From positions 186,001 through 250,000 of the forward strand of contig NZ_JAIRAU010000011.1 in NCBI RefSeq assembly GCF_020073745.1: a stretch of DNA of 64,000 nt, given 5' to 3'. Position numbers and translations under genes: made by a program. Below, piece after piece: positions 53,586 to 61,714 of the stretch. The DNA comes from Nannocystis pusilla. Lineage in GTDB: Bacteria; Myxococcota_A; Polyangia; Nannocystales; Nannocystaceae. Under the pieces are notes generated by a model that was not told the DNA's origin, did not search any database, and worked only from the letters and a program-made list of their open reading frames with translations. How positions within the stretch are numbered: position 1 is the first letter of the stretch; each line of letters opens with the position of its first letter.

Positions 53586-53613
53586 GACGGGCTGCCCCGA
53601 GGGACAGCCCGTC
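53586..53613. terminator. Bidirectional hairpin after PP2C gene
   Basis: Twelve-nt arms GACGGGCTGCCC and GGACAGCCCGTC (one C-A mismatch) with loop CGAG. It sits between converging PP2C and pectinacetylesterase genes, 10-18 bp from each stop. Same 12+4+12 shape as at 2281 and 10761. Confidence 0.75.
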
Positions 53614-53622
53614 ATTGACCGC

Positions 53623-54984
53623 TCACGGCCCGACGTGCCTCACCTCGCCGGCGATGACCTGGCCGACCCACTCCGACACCTGCACGCCGTCGACCGCGGT
53701 CGTCCAGAACGTCGGCGAGCGCAGCACCGTGTGGCCCAGGCCGAAGTTGTAGAGCACCTGCGTCTGGCCGACGTAGTACGTCGAAGCCGTGCTCTCGTGG
53801 TCGGCGCGCAGCGACAGCAGCCCGTCCTCGTAGACGTCGGCCGGGACGATGAGCGGCACCCCGCCGCAATTGTCGTGTTCGCCGTTGCCCCAGCCGAACG
53901 ACATGAACGCGCGGATGATCGTGTCGGCGGTGTTGGAGAACAGGCCGAAGCGGATGTCGGGGTGCTTCTTGAGCGTGTGCGCGAGCACCCCGGTGGCGAA
54001 GTCGTCGGGGTCGGAGCAGTCGCCGCCGCACTCGGCGAGGATCGTCTGATCGAGGCCCCAGACCGCGCGGAACGTCTGCTGCAGGCACGGTGGGATGACC
54101 TGATTGCCGACCGGCGGCCCCGAGTCGTCGATCACGATCATCTGCGGCCCGGGGCCGAACGCCTCGGCCACCTGCACCGCGTTGAGCCCGGCCCCGAAGC
54201 CCCCGGCGCTGATCCCCGTCAGCAGCACGTTCTCGGCGTCGGCGAAGGTCGGCACCCACTGCTGCAGGTACTTCGTGATGTTGGTGTAGCCGCGGAAGTG
54301 CCGGACCTGGCCGCCGAGCATCGTGTCCTTGTCGCCGCCGTGGATGTCGCCCGTGCAGTACGGCACGTAGATCATGCTCCAGTCGGCGACCGGGTTGCCC
54401 GGGTTCGCGCGGTTGAAGATCCCGTCAGGCGGGGGGATGAACGGGATGTTGAACGCGCTGAAGTCACACGCGTCGTTGAAGCAGGCCCCGCCGCCCTCGA
54501 GGTAGATCATCACGTTCTTCGAGTCGGGGTTCAGGCTGATGCCGAAGCCCGCCGTGTCGCCGTTCATGCACCGGGTGCCCGGCACGGGGACGTACTTCCA
54601 TTCGAGCGGCGGCACGTCGAGCGCGGGCACCTCGGTGCAATCGGCCAGGCAGCCGTCGAACTCGTCGTCGTTGCCGTCGTCGCACGCCTCGCCCGGCTCG
54701 ACCGTACCGTTGCCGCAGCCCGGCGGCGGCGGCTCGATCGCCCCCGTGCTGCTCGAGTTCGAGTCCTGGCCGTGCGAACCGCTGCCGTCCTCCTCGGTCG
54801 TCGCGCCCTCGGTCGGCACCTGCCCGCTCGCCTCGCCGCTGCTGCCCGTGCTCGTGCTCGTGGCCGCCGTGTCGGAGTCCGACGAGCTCGCGCCGGGCGT
54901 CCCCGACGGATCTCCACAGCCGTGAACGACGAGGATGGTCGCCCCGCACAGCACGCGCGCGACCGGGGATGCGAGCCTTGTCAT
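53623..54984 (-). CDS. Pectinacetylesterase/NOTUM-like lipoprotein
   Basis: 453 aa from the ATG at 54984 with AGGAG upstream. Lipobox LVVHGC, Ser/Thr linker, one DUF4215-type Cys repeat ([19 protein letters not shown]), then an alpha/beta-hydrolase of the PAE/NOTUM family: oxyanion strand VMIYLEGGGACF, nucleophile GISAGGFG, Asp in IVIDDSGPP and the late His in LGHTVLRS complete the triad. Family members deacetylate pectin or other acyl esters; here it is a surface esterase of unknown substrate. Confidence 0.85.
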   Translation of the reverse strand: MTRLASPVARVLCGATILVVHGCGDPSGTPGASSSDSDTAATSTSTGSSGEASGQVPTEGATTEEDGSGSHGQDSNSSSTGAIEPPPPGCGNGTVEPGEACDDGNDDEFDGCLADCTEVPALDVPPLEWKYVPVPGTRCMNGDTAGFGISLNPDSKNVMIYLEGGGACFNDACDFSAFNIPFIPPPDGIFNRANPGNPVADWSMIYVPYCTGDIHGGDKDTMLGGQVRHFRGYTNITKYLQQWVPTFADAENVLLTGISAGGFGAGLNAVQVAEAFGPGPQMIVIDDSGPPVGNQVIPPCLQQTFRAVWGLDQTILAECGGDCSDPDDFATGVLAHTLKKHPDIRFGLFSNTADTIIRAFMSFGWGNGEHDNCGGVPLIVPADVYEDGLLSLRADHESTASTYYVGQTQVLYNFGLGHTVLRSPTFWTTAVDGVQVSEWVGQVIAGEVRHVGP

Positions 54985-55117
54985 GTCGAACTCTCCTGGG
55001 CAGCCGGTTGACTGGTCACGACAGACCATCGTCCGCCCGCCGCGAGATTTCAAGGCGCGTCCGGCTCCTCCGCAAATGTCGGCACCCCCGGCGGCCGGGA
55101 CCGGGCCTCCGCACGAT

Positions 55118-55159
55118 AGATGTCTCTTGGGACATGTCCTCGGGGACTCGCCACGAGGC
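55118..55159. repeat. 14-bp periodic array, 2-3 units
   Basis: Cores AGATG (55118), ACATG (55132), ACTCG (55146). ATGTCT-CTTG-GGACAT forms a stem with one T-G pair. It lies between two minus-strand lipoprotein genes, downstream of the repeat lipoprotein and upstream of the esterase. Confidence 0.75.
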
Positions 55160-55202
55160 CGGCGAGGCGCCGCGGCCCCGTGGTCGCGCCGCCACAACGG
55201 AT

Positions 55203-56681
55203 CTACGGGCTGAGGCGTGCGACCCACACGTCGCGACCGTCGACGCCCCCGTCGACCCCGCCGGCCGCGACCAGCGTGCCGTCGGGCGCCTGCCGCAGGC
55301 ACCGCGCGTGACTGCTCCCCGCGCCGGCCCCGGCGATCGGCGTCGACCAGCGCGGCGTCCCGTCGGGCGCGAGGCGGCGCAGCCACGGCTCGCGCTGACC
55401 GGCGACGATCGTCGCGCCCGCGAACAGGAGGTCGCCGTCGTCGGCGCGGCTCAGCCCGTAGCACAGCGCGCCCGCGGCCTCGGGGCCCGCCTCGACCTCG
55501 GTCCACACCGTCAGGCCGTCGACGTCGTAGCGGCGGACGAAGCTCTTCCACGGCACGCTCTCGGCCGTCTCGTAACCGCACACGACCACCCCGCCGTCGT
55601 CCATCGCCACCACGCCGTGCAGATAATCGGCCTTGCTGTCGGCCCCGTTGTACAGGCGCGACCACAGCAGGTTGCCATCGGCGTCGTAGCGGGCGATCCA
55701 CACGTTGTTGCTCTCGCCGGGCGCCGCCTCGTAGCCGGCGGCGTAGATGTAGCCGTCCTCGGTCACCGCGACCGCCTGCGTCGCGTCGTTGCTGCCGGCC
55801 GCCCCGTTGTAGGTCCGCGTCCACGACACGTCGCCGTTCGGCGCGTACTTGCGCAGCCACGTGTCGTTGCCCGCGTCGACCACCGCCGTCGACCCACCGA
55901 CCAGCAGCCCGCCGTCGGGCGTGAGCACCGCCCCGCTGGCGACGTCGTTCAGCATCGCCGCGCCGGCGAACGTGCGCGTCCACAGCGGGCTGCCGTCGGC
56001 CGCGTGCTTGCGCACCACCACGTCGTTGCCCTCCATCGGCTCCTGGGCCAGGCCCGCGACGTAGACCGTCTCGGCGGCGTCGACCACGATCGCCCGCCCC
56101 TGATCGGCGAGCATCGCCGAGCCGGCGTAGCTCTGCGTCCACAGCTCCGCGCCGTCGGCCGCGTACTTGCGGATCCACCAATCGGTGTCGTCGGCGCCGA
56201 CACCGACGAAGCCGATCACGTAGATCGAGTTGTTGCCGTCGACCGCACAGCCGAGCGCCTCGTCGGCGAGGCCGAGCATGCCGCCGTGCGTGGCCGACCA
56301 CAGCACCTCGGCGGCCGGGTGACAGTCGGCGTTGCAGCCGTCGCCGTCGACGAGGTTGCCGTCGTCGCACAGCTCGGGCGCCTGCACAACGCCGTCGCCG
56401 CAGCCCGCGACGGGCCCGGTCGTGTCGGCGGTCTCGCTGTCCGGACCGGTCAGCGCCCCGCTCGTCGTCGTCGTGTCCGTCGAGGTCGTCGCGTCGCCCG
56501 GGCCGGTCGACGGCGCCCCGGTGCTCGTCGTGCCCGTCGGCTCGCCCGTCGTCGCCCCGTCGCCCGTCTCGCCCGTCGTCGTCGCCTCCGACGGCAACGT
56601 GCCCTCGTCGTCACGGCCCTGCCCGCTCGCACACGCGCCCACGAGCACGAGCGCGACGAGCCCCCCCTTCGTCCCCGGCAT
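55203..56681 (-). CDS. Repeat (beta-propeller/SBBP-like) lipoprotein
   Basis: 492 aa from MPGTKGGLVALVLVGACAS; an upstream ATG would hide the signal. The lipobox is LVGAC. A Thr/Gly/Ser linker and one DUF4215 repeat ([16 protein letters not shown]) lead to seven or so repeats of about 50 residues, each like DTWLRKYAPNGDVSWTRTY and DGYIYAAGYEA. These SBBP/PQQ-like repeats form propellers in secreted myxobacterial proteins. Function unknown; probably surface-exposed binding protein. Confidence 0.82.
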   Translation of the reverse strand: MPGTKGGLVALVLVGACASGQGRDDEGTLPSEATTTGETGDGATTGEPTGTTSTGAPSTGPGDATTSTDTTTTSGALTGPDSETADTTGPVAGCGDGVVQAPELCDDGNLVDGDGCNADCHPAAEVLWSATHGGMLGLADEALGCAVDGNNSIYVIGFVGVGADDTDWWIRKYAADGAELWTQSYAGSAMLADQGRAIVVDAAETVYVAGLAQEPMEGNDVVVRKHAADGSPLWTRTFAGAAMLNDVASGAVLTPDGGLLVGGSTAVVDAGNDTWLRKYAPNGDVSWTRTYNGAAGSNDATQAVAVTEDGYIYAAGYEAAPGESNNVWIARYDADGNLLWSRLYNGADSKADYLHGVVAMDDGGVVVCGYETAESVPWKSFVRRYDVDGLTVWTEVEAGPEAAGALCYGLSRADDGDLLFAGATIVAGQREPWLRRLAPDGTPRWSTPIAGAGAGSSHARCLRQAPDGTLVAAGGVDGGVDGRDVWVARLSP

Positions 56682-56760
56682 GGCCCATCCTACCGCGCAC
56701 CGCCGGTCGATCGCACCGGGCGCGCATGTGCAGGCCACCCGAAGCGATGGGGCCGCGCCC

Positions 56761-56919
56761 GAGGCCGGCGCGCGGCCTCTCGCCGTCCCGCACGCGCCTT
56801 CTTAAAATTCGTCGAGGCCGGCGCCCGACCTCTCGCCGTCGCGCACGCGACTCCACGGAAGTCGTCGAGGCCGGCGCCCGACCTCTCGCCGTCGCGCAGC
56901 CACGACGCCATGGAAATCG
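56761..56919. repeat. Tandem 53-bp repeat, three copies
   Basis: Copies start at 56761, 56814 and 56867 with GAGGCCGGCG and contain ACCTCTCGCCGTCGCGCACG. The first differs by several bases; the second and third are nearly identical. It is in a spacer of 550 bp (56682-57230) that otherwise has only the 14-bp array and no supported gene. Confidence 0.85.
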
Positions 56920-57113
56920 CCGTCGCGCCTCGCCAGCCTGGCCGCGTGCCTCGCCGATGTCGCCACTCGGCGCGGGCGGCCCCTCGCCGCCGTTCACCCA
57001 CACGTCATCGCGGACCTCGCCGAGGCCGCCGCCGTCGCACGCATCCGCGAACTCGCCTGCGCGATCGAGACCGCCCCTGCCTCGACCTCCTCCACGGGCG
57101 CGCACCCGCGATC

Positions 57114-57169
57114 ACATGCCTGGACCGACATGTTTTTAAGGACATGCTGTTTCGTACCGCGACCGCACT
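57114..57169. repeat. 14-bp periodic array, 3 units plus a degenerate fourth
   Basis: Cores ACATG at 57114, 57128 and 57142, then ACCGC at 57156. CATGTTT-TTAA-GGACATG is a seven-pair stem with two T-G pairs. It lies 62 bp from the DUF2127 stop, in an AT-rich patch. Confidence 0.82.
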
Positions 57170-57230
57170 CCGACCATTGCGACCGACCACGCGTCGAACC
57201 GGCAGTCTTGCGATTCGCCGGTCACCTGTA

Positions 57231-57713
57231 TCATTTTGATACACCACGCCGCTTCAGCCGCGCGATCAGATAGAGCACGACCGCGAGGTTCAGCGCCAGC
57301 GCCGACACGCCCGGCGCGCTCGGGTAGCGCAGCAGGTGATGCGCCTCGAGCGGGACGAACGACAGCGTCGTCACCACCGTGATGTACTCGGCCCAGCGGC
57401 GCGCGCGCCACAGCCCCACGCCCTCGACCGCGAACACCGTCGCGTAGACGAACGACGCCGCAGCGAGCGCCGCCAGGCGCGAGGGGGCGACGTCGTCGAG
57501 CCGCCCGAGCAGATCCTGGGCGGCCACCCGCTCCGAGCGCAGCGACAGCGCCGCGACCCATTCCTGGGCCTGCTCGGCCACCTCCGGCCGCAGCAGCTCG
57601 CGCGCGCCGAGGCCGACGGTCACGAGCAGGGCCGTCTTGAAGAACTTGAACAGCGCGATCGCCCGCAGCATGCGGTCGTGGGCGCCGTGCTTCGGCCGGC
57701 TCGCCGCGGTCAT
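57231..57713 (-). CDS. DUF2127 family membrane protein
   Basis: 160 aa. Four hydrophobic segments (ALFKFFKTALLVTVGLGA, LAALAAASFVYATVFAVEGV, AEYITVVTTLSFVPLEA, SALALNLAVVLYLIARL) match the DUF2127 pattern of small integral membrane proteins. Its function is unknown. The start faces the zinc-peptidase gene, so the 163-bp gap holds two promoters that were not resolved. Confidence 0.85.
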   Translation of the reverse strand: MTAASRPKHGAHDRMLRAIALFKFFKTALLVTVGLGARELLRPEVAEQAQEWVAALSLRSERVAAQDLLGRLDDVAPSRLAALAAASFVYATVFAVEGVGLWRARRWAEYITVVTTLSFVPLEAHHLLRYPSAPGVSALALNLAVVLYLIARLKRRGVSK

Positions 57714-57876
57714 CGTCCGCGAGCTTATGGCACGGGGCGCCGCGCCGCCGCGCTCCGCCGCACCGCCCCACCGGCCGCGCCCGCCCGCACATGCGCCGGA
57801 TCACGCCGCCCCCGCCCCCACGCGCCGCCCCCGCCGCTCTTGCCCTCCGCCGCCCCCGCCTCATGTTGATCGGGCA

Positions 57877-58569
57877 ATGTGGGCCTTCGATCCACAATAC
57901 ATGCTCTACATGGTACCCGGCCTGCTCCTGTCGCTGCTGGCCTCGTGGTACGTCAATTCCACTTTCCGCCGCTACTCGCAGGTCCCGCTGCAGGGCGGCC
58001 GGGGCGTCACGGGCGCGCAGGCGGCCGCCGCCGTGCTGGCGCAGGCCGGCGTCCGCGACGTCCGCATCGAGCCGATCGGCGGCGCGCTGTCCGATCATTA
58101 CGACCCGGCGCACAAGGTCCTGCGCCTGTCGCCCGAGGTCTACGCCGGCCGCTCGGTCAGCGCCGCCGGCGTGGCCGCGCACGAGGCCGGGCACGCCATT
58201 CAGCACGCCGAGGGCTACGGGCTCATGCGCGTGCGCCAGGCCCTGGTGCTGCCGGCGCGGATCGGCTCGCAGCTGTCGTACATCGTCATCATCGCCGGCC
58301 TCGCGCTGCACATGCTCGGCCTGGCGTGGTTCGGCGTGTTCCTGTTCGCCGGCATCTTCCTGTTCGAGCTCGTCACCCTGCCCGTCGAGCTCGACGCCTC
58401 GGCCCGGGCGCGCCGGCGGCTGATGGCCGCCGGCCTGGTCAGCCGCGCCGACGACGAGGGCGTGAAGAAGGTGCTCGGCGCCGCCGCGCTCACCTACGTG
58501 GCCGCCCTGGTCGCCACCGCGCTGCAGATGCTGTACTTCGTCACTCGCGTCCGCGAAGCCGACCGCTGA
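57877..58569 (+). CDS. YugP-type membrane zinc metallopeptidase
   Basis: 230 aa from the ATG at 57877. N-terminal membrane helix (YMVPGLLLSLLASWYV), then the zinc site HEAGH at about residues 101-105 (VAAHEAGHAIQHAEGYG), and three further hydrophobic helices after it. This is the Zn_peptidase_2/YugP family, membrane-bound M48-like peptidases of unknown substrate. Full-length. It is divergent from the DUF2127 gene. Confidence 0.92.
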   Translation: MWAFDPQYMLYMVPGLLLSLLASWYVNSTFRRYSQVPLQGGRGVTGAQAAAAVLAQAGVRDVRIEPIGGALSDHYDPAHKVLRLSPEVYAGRSVSAAGVAAHEAGHAIQHAEGYGLMRVRQALVLPARIGSQLSYIVIIAGLALHMLGLAWFGVFLFAGIFLFELVTLPVELDASARARRRLMAAGLVSRADDEGVKKVLGAAALTYVAALVATALQMLYFVTRVREADR

Positions 58570-58678
58570 GCCGCGACCCGAATCAGCAGACCCGGCCGCC
58601 GCGGCGGATTTCGCGGTGGAGACAATCCTGGCGCGCCGCCGCCGGCGATGCGACGCTTGCCATTGCGAGGCGGCCCTC

Positions 58679-60145
58679 ATGTCATTGTCCCCCCTGCGAA
58701 TCGCCTGGCTCGGCGCGACCGCGCTGGCCTGTGATCCGCTCGAGCCCGTCGCCGTCCGCGCCGACGCATCGCCGGCCACCGAGCGCGTCAGCGACGTCGT
58801 CTTCTCGCCCCAGCCCGCGGCCGACAGCCACAATCGCCGCGTCGAGCAGCTGATCGGCGAGGCCGAGCGCACCCTCGACATCGCCATGTACTCGCTGTCC
58901 GACGCCGGCATCCAGGCGGCGCTCGCGGCCGCGGTCGCGCGCGGCGTCGAGGTGCGGTTCCTGTTCGAGACCGCCAGCGCCGACCGCAAGCTCACCGGCG
59001 AGGCCCGCCAGCGCTCGAAGTCCGGCAAGCTCGAGCAGGACGGCGTCGACGTGCGCTGGGTGAACAAGATCATGCACCACAAGTTCATGATCGTCGACGG
59101 CCCGCGCGACGCCCTCGACGCCGCGGACCTCGGCTTCCTCGTCACCGGCAGCGCCAACTGGTCGCCGGGGGCCGCCACGTTCTACGACGAGAACACCCTG
59201 TTCCTGCGCGGCCATTCCGAGCTGATGCTGCGCATGCAGCGGGAGTTCGAGCACCTCTGGACCCACTCCCGCGATTTCGTCGGCGACCCCGGGCTCGCCA
59301 GCCGGCCGTCGACCTTGACGATCGACGACGCCACGATCGCCGACGAGCCCGACACCCACGTCCACTTCACCTCGGCCAACTTCGACGTGCGCGGCGGCGA
59401 CACCTTCGTCGTCAACGGCGGCGAGGAGATCGGCGACGCCCTCGTCGCCGCCATCGCCGGCGCCCGCCGATCGATCCACCTGGCCTCGGGCCATTTGCGG
59501 CTGCGCGCCGTCGCCGAGGCGCTGATCGCCCGGGCCGCGGAGGACCCACCGCTCGACGTCCGCGTCTACCTCGACGGCCAGGAGTTCATCGCCGCCTCGA
59601 CCCACGAGAAGCAGGTCGACGCGCTCGCGGAGTGCCTCGCGGCCGCCGGCGACGACCCCGCGGAGCGGCGCGAATGCAACGACCGCGGGTTCCTCTACGG
59701 CTACCTCGTCGGCGCGGCGGGCGTGGCCGTCCGCTACAAGTATTACGCCTACCGCTGGCACGCCAGCTACGCCGAGCAGATGCACCACAAGTACATGATC
59801 GTCGACGGCGACGAGCTGTGGACCGGCAGCTACAACCTGTCGAGCAACGCCGAGCACAACACCTTCGAGAACATGCTGGTGTTCCGCGGCCCCGCCGCCG
59901 CGGAGCTCGTCGACCGCTACGAGGACAACTTCGCCGCGATCTGGGACACCGGCCGCGACGACGGCGCGCTCGCGGCCCTCCACGCGGAGCTCGCCGCCGG
60001 CGGCGCGGTCCCGCTGGTGTTCCCGGCGATGGCCCTGACGCACCCCGAGGTCGACGACCTCAAGCGGCAGATCCGCGACGCGTGCCCCGCCGTCGACAGC
60101 CCCGACTTCCGCGCCCGCCCCGAGGCCCACCGCCGCTGCGAGTGA
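58679..60145 (+). CDS. Phospholipase D-family lipoprotein
   Basis: 488 aa from the ATG at 58679; an earlier in-frame ATG would precede the signal sequence. Lipobox TALAC. Two HKD motifs, HHKFMIVDG (about residue 134) and HHKYMIVDG (about 368), each followed by a GSxN element (GSANWS, GSYNLS), make a complete PLD/nuclease active site. Between them lies a region with HVHFTSANFDVRGG. Likely a surface-attached phospholipase or nuclease, which would fit predatory killing. The target is not shown by sequence. Confidence 0.92.
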   Translation: MSLSPLRIAWLGATALACDPLEPVAVRADASPATERVSDVVFSPQPAADSHNRRVEQLIGEAERTLDIAMYSLSDAGIQAALAAAVARGVEVRFLFETASADRKLTGEARQRSKSGKLEQDGVDVRWVNKIMHHKFMIVDGPRDALDAADLGFLVTGSANWSPGAATFYDENTLFLRGHSELMLRMQREFEHLWTHSRDFVGDPGLASRPSTLTIDDATIADEPDTHVHFTSANFDVRGGDTFVVNGGEEIGDALVAAIAGARRSIHLASGHLRLRAVAEALIARAAEDPPLDVRVYLDGQEFIAASTHEKQVDALAECLAAAGDDPAERRECNDRGFLYGYLVGAAGVAVRYKYYAYRWHASYAEQMHHKYMIVDGDELWTGSYNLSSNAEHNTFENMLVFRGPAAAELVDRYEDNFAAIWDTGRDDGALAALHAELAAGGAVPLVFPAMALTHPEVDDLKRQIRDACPAVDSPDFRARPEAHRRCE

Positions 60146-60167
60146 GCGGATCACGTTGGTCTTTTGG

Positions 60168-60223
60168 ACATGCTCCTGTAGACATGTCCTTCCGGGCATG
60201 TCTCATTCGACATGTCCTCAAGT
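60168..60223. repeat. 14-bp periodic array, 4 units, between convergent genes
   Basis: Cores ACATG (60168), ACATG (60182), GCATG (60196) and ACATG (60210), all at 14-bp steps. The central pair folds into nine pairs, GACATGTCC-TTCC-GGGCATGTC, with a T-G pair. It overlaps the stop of the minus-strand zinc-ribbon gene at 60218. Best example for a terminator-like position. Confidence 0.88.
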
Positions 60224-61396
60224 CTCTACCCGGCACCGCGTGTCTTCGTGGACCACGTGGGGGGTCGCGAAGATCCGGCGCAGCCTCGTCACCTCCGCGA
60301 TCAGCTCGGCGGCGAAGTCCGCGTTCCCCACCGCCGCCGCCGCCAGCCGGGCCGCGACGGCCCCCGCGGCCTCGCTCCCTTCGGCGCGCGGCGGGTCGGC
60401 GACGCGCGCCCGGAGCGTCGAGAACAGCTCCGGCATGTCCAGCCGCAGCGGGCCCCCGCGTGCCCCGGCCCGCGTCGCGCCCCCGTCCCGATACGGCGTC
60501 CCGCTCGTGCGCTGCGACGAGCCATCGTCCGCCACGAGCATCGCGCGCCAGACCATCGACTCGACGGTGTGCGGCGCCGGCCAGCCCTCGCCGGGGCGCA
60601 CGTGCCAGACGTCCCGCGTTTTTGCCAGGACGTCCTGCGCCTCGTCGTGCCCCTTGGGGCGGCACCAGGACTGCAACGTCACGCGTTCGAGCTGAACCAC
60701 GCCTCCCCCCGCGAGGTGCAGCACCGCGGCGAGCACGAGCACCGCCTCGCCGGCGAGCGACCCGGGTTTGTCCACGGTCCCCGGCGGCAGCAGCGGCTCG
60801 AGCGCCCGCGCCACCGCCGACGCCCCGGCCGCCTCGACCTCCACCGCGCTCGGGGCGGTCCCCGCGAGCGTCAGCGGCGTGATGCTCACCACCCGCGTGC
60901 CGTGGCTGGCGATCACCCGTCCGAACAACGACTCGACCCGCCCGAGCAACGACTCGTCGGCGCCGCAGAACGCCCACTCGCGCCCGAACGACTGCACTCC
61001 CCCCTTGAGGAACACGCCGATGAGCACCATCACGAGCGCGAGGACGACGCTCATCAGCGCCATCGCGATGGCCTCGTCCACCGTCCGCGAGTCGTCCAGC
61101 GCCGTCGTGACGATGAACCACACCAGGGCCGCGCCGCAGAACACGAAGACGCTCGCGCTCCACAGCGTCACGAACACGAGGAACAGCCAGCCGAGTACGC
61201 TGCTCGGCCCCGGCGATTCAGCGGCCTCCCACGCCAGCGCGACCATGCTGCCCCCGCAATGGCGGCAGAGTGGCCGCTCGGACAGTCCGCCGCAGCGCGC
61301 GCAGAAATTGCCAGCCCACGCCGGCGGCCCCACCGGGACGAAACGCCTCTCGAACTCGCGCCGGGCTCGTGGCACCGCGCGACGATACCGCGTCAC
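60218..61396 (-). CDS. Zinc-ribbon membrane protein, unknown function
   Basis: About 392 aa from a GTG at 61396; the start is uncertain. Near the N-terminus CARCG and CRHCG form a zinc ribbon, followed by two membrane helices (SSVLGWLFLVFVTLWSASVF and MSVVLALVMVLIGVFLKGG). The C-terminal 260 residues are soluble, with strands such as VVSITPLTLAG, and no known domain. The ribbon-plus-helices start resembles general cytoplasmic-to-membrane sensor proteins. It converges with the PLD gene. Confidence 0.7.
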   Translation of the reverse strand: MTRYRRAVPRARREFERRFVPVGPPAWAGNFCARCGGLSERPLCRHCGGSMVALAWEAAESPGPSSVLGWLFLVFVTLWSASVFVFCGAALVWFIVTTALDDSRTVDEAIAMALMSVVLALVMVLIGVFLKGGVQSFGREWAFCGADESLLGRVESLFGRVIASHGTRVVSITPLTLAGTAPSAVEVEAAGASAVARALEPLLPPGTVDKPGSLAGEAVLVLAAVLHLAGGGVVQLERVTLQSWCRPKGHDEAQDVLAKTRDVWHVRPGEGWPAPHTVESMVWRAMLVADDGSSQRTSGTPYRDGGATRAGARGGPLRLDMPELFSTLRARVADPPRAEGSEAAGAVAARLAAAAVGNADFAAELIAEVTRLRRIFATPHVVHEDTRCRVET

Positions 61397-61714
61397 GCGC
61401 GACCCGTCGACCGCGCACCCCCGGCCCGCCGACCTCACCTCGCCTGACGTCGCCGACGATTCGCCGGCGTCACCAGCACCCCTTCGCCGAGCCGGGCCTG
61501 GCGCGCGAGCGACTCGTCGACCGCCTCGTGCCGGCGACGCCGACGAGCGCCTCGCCGTCGTCCGGCAGAGCGCCGGCCGGGCGGCGAGATCGCCGAGACC
61601 ATCGTCCTCGCCGGCGACGACCACACCCTCGTCGCGCACGAGTCGCTGTTCCCCGCCCCCCGAGCGCGCGCCGGCACACGTCGCCGTCCCCGCGCTCGGC
61701 TATCCTCGGGGCCG
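61397..61714. other. Spacer with a possible coding remnant
   Basis: A plus-strand frame around 61577-61660 reads GEIAETIVLAGDDHTLVAHE, which looks protein-like, but it lacks a start, is flanked by Arg-rich frames and matches no family I know. It may be a decayed gene. Otherwise no feature. Confidence 0.4.
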
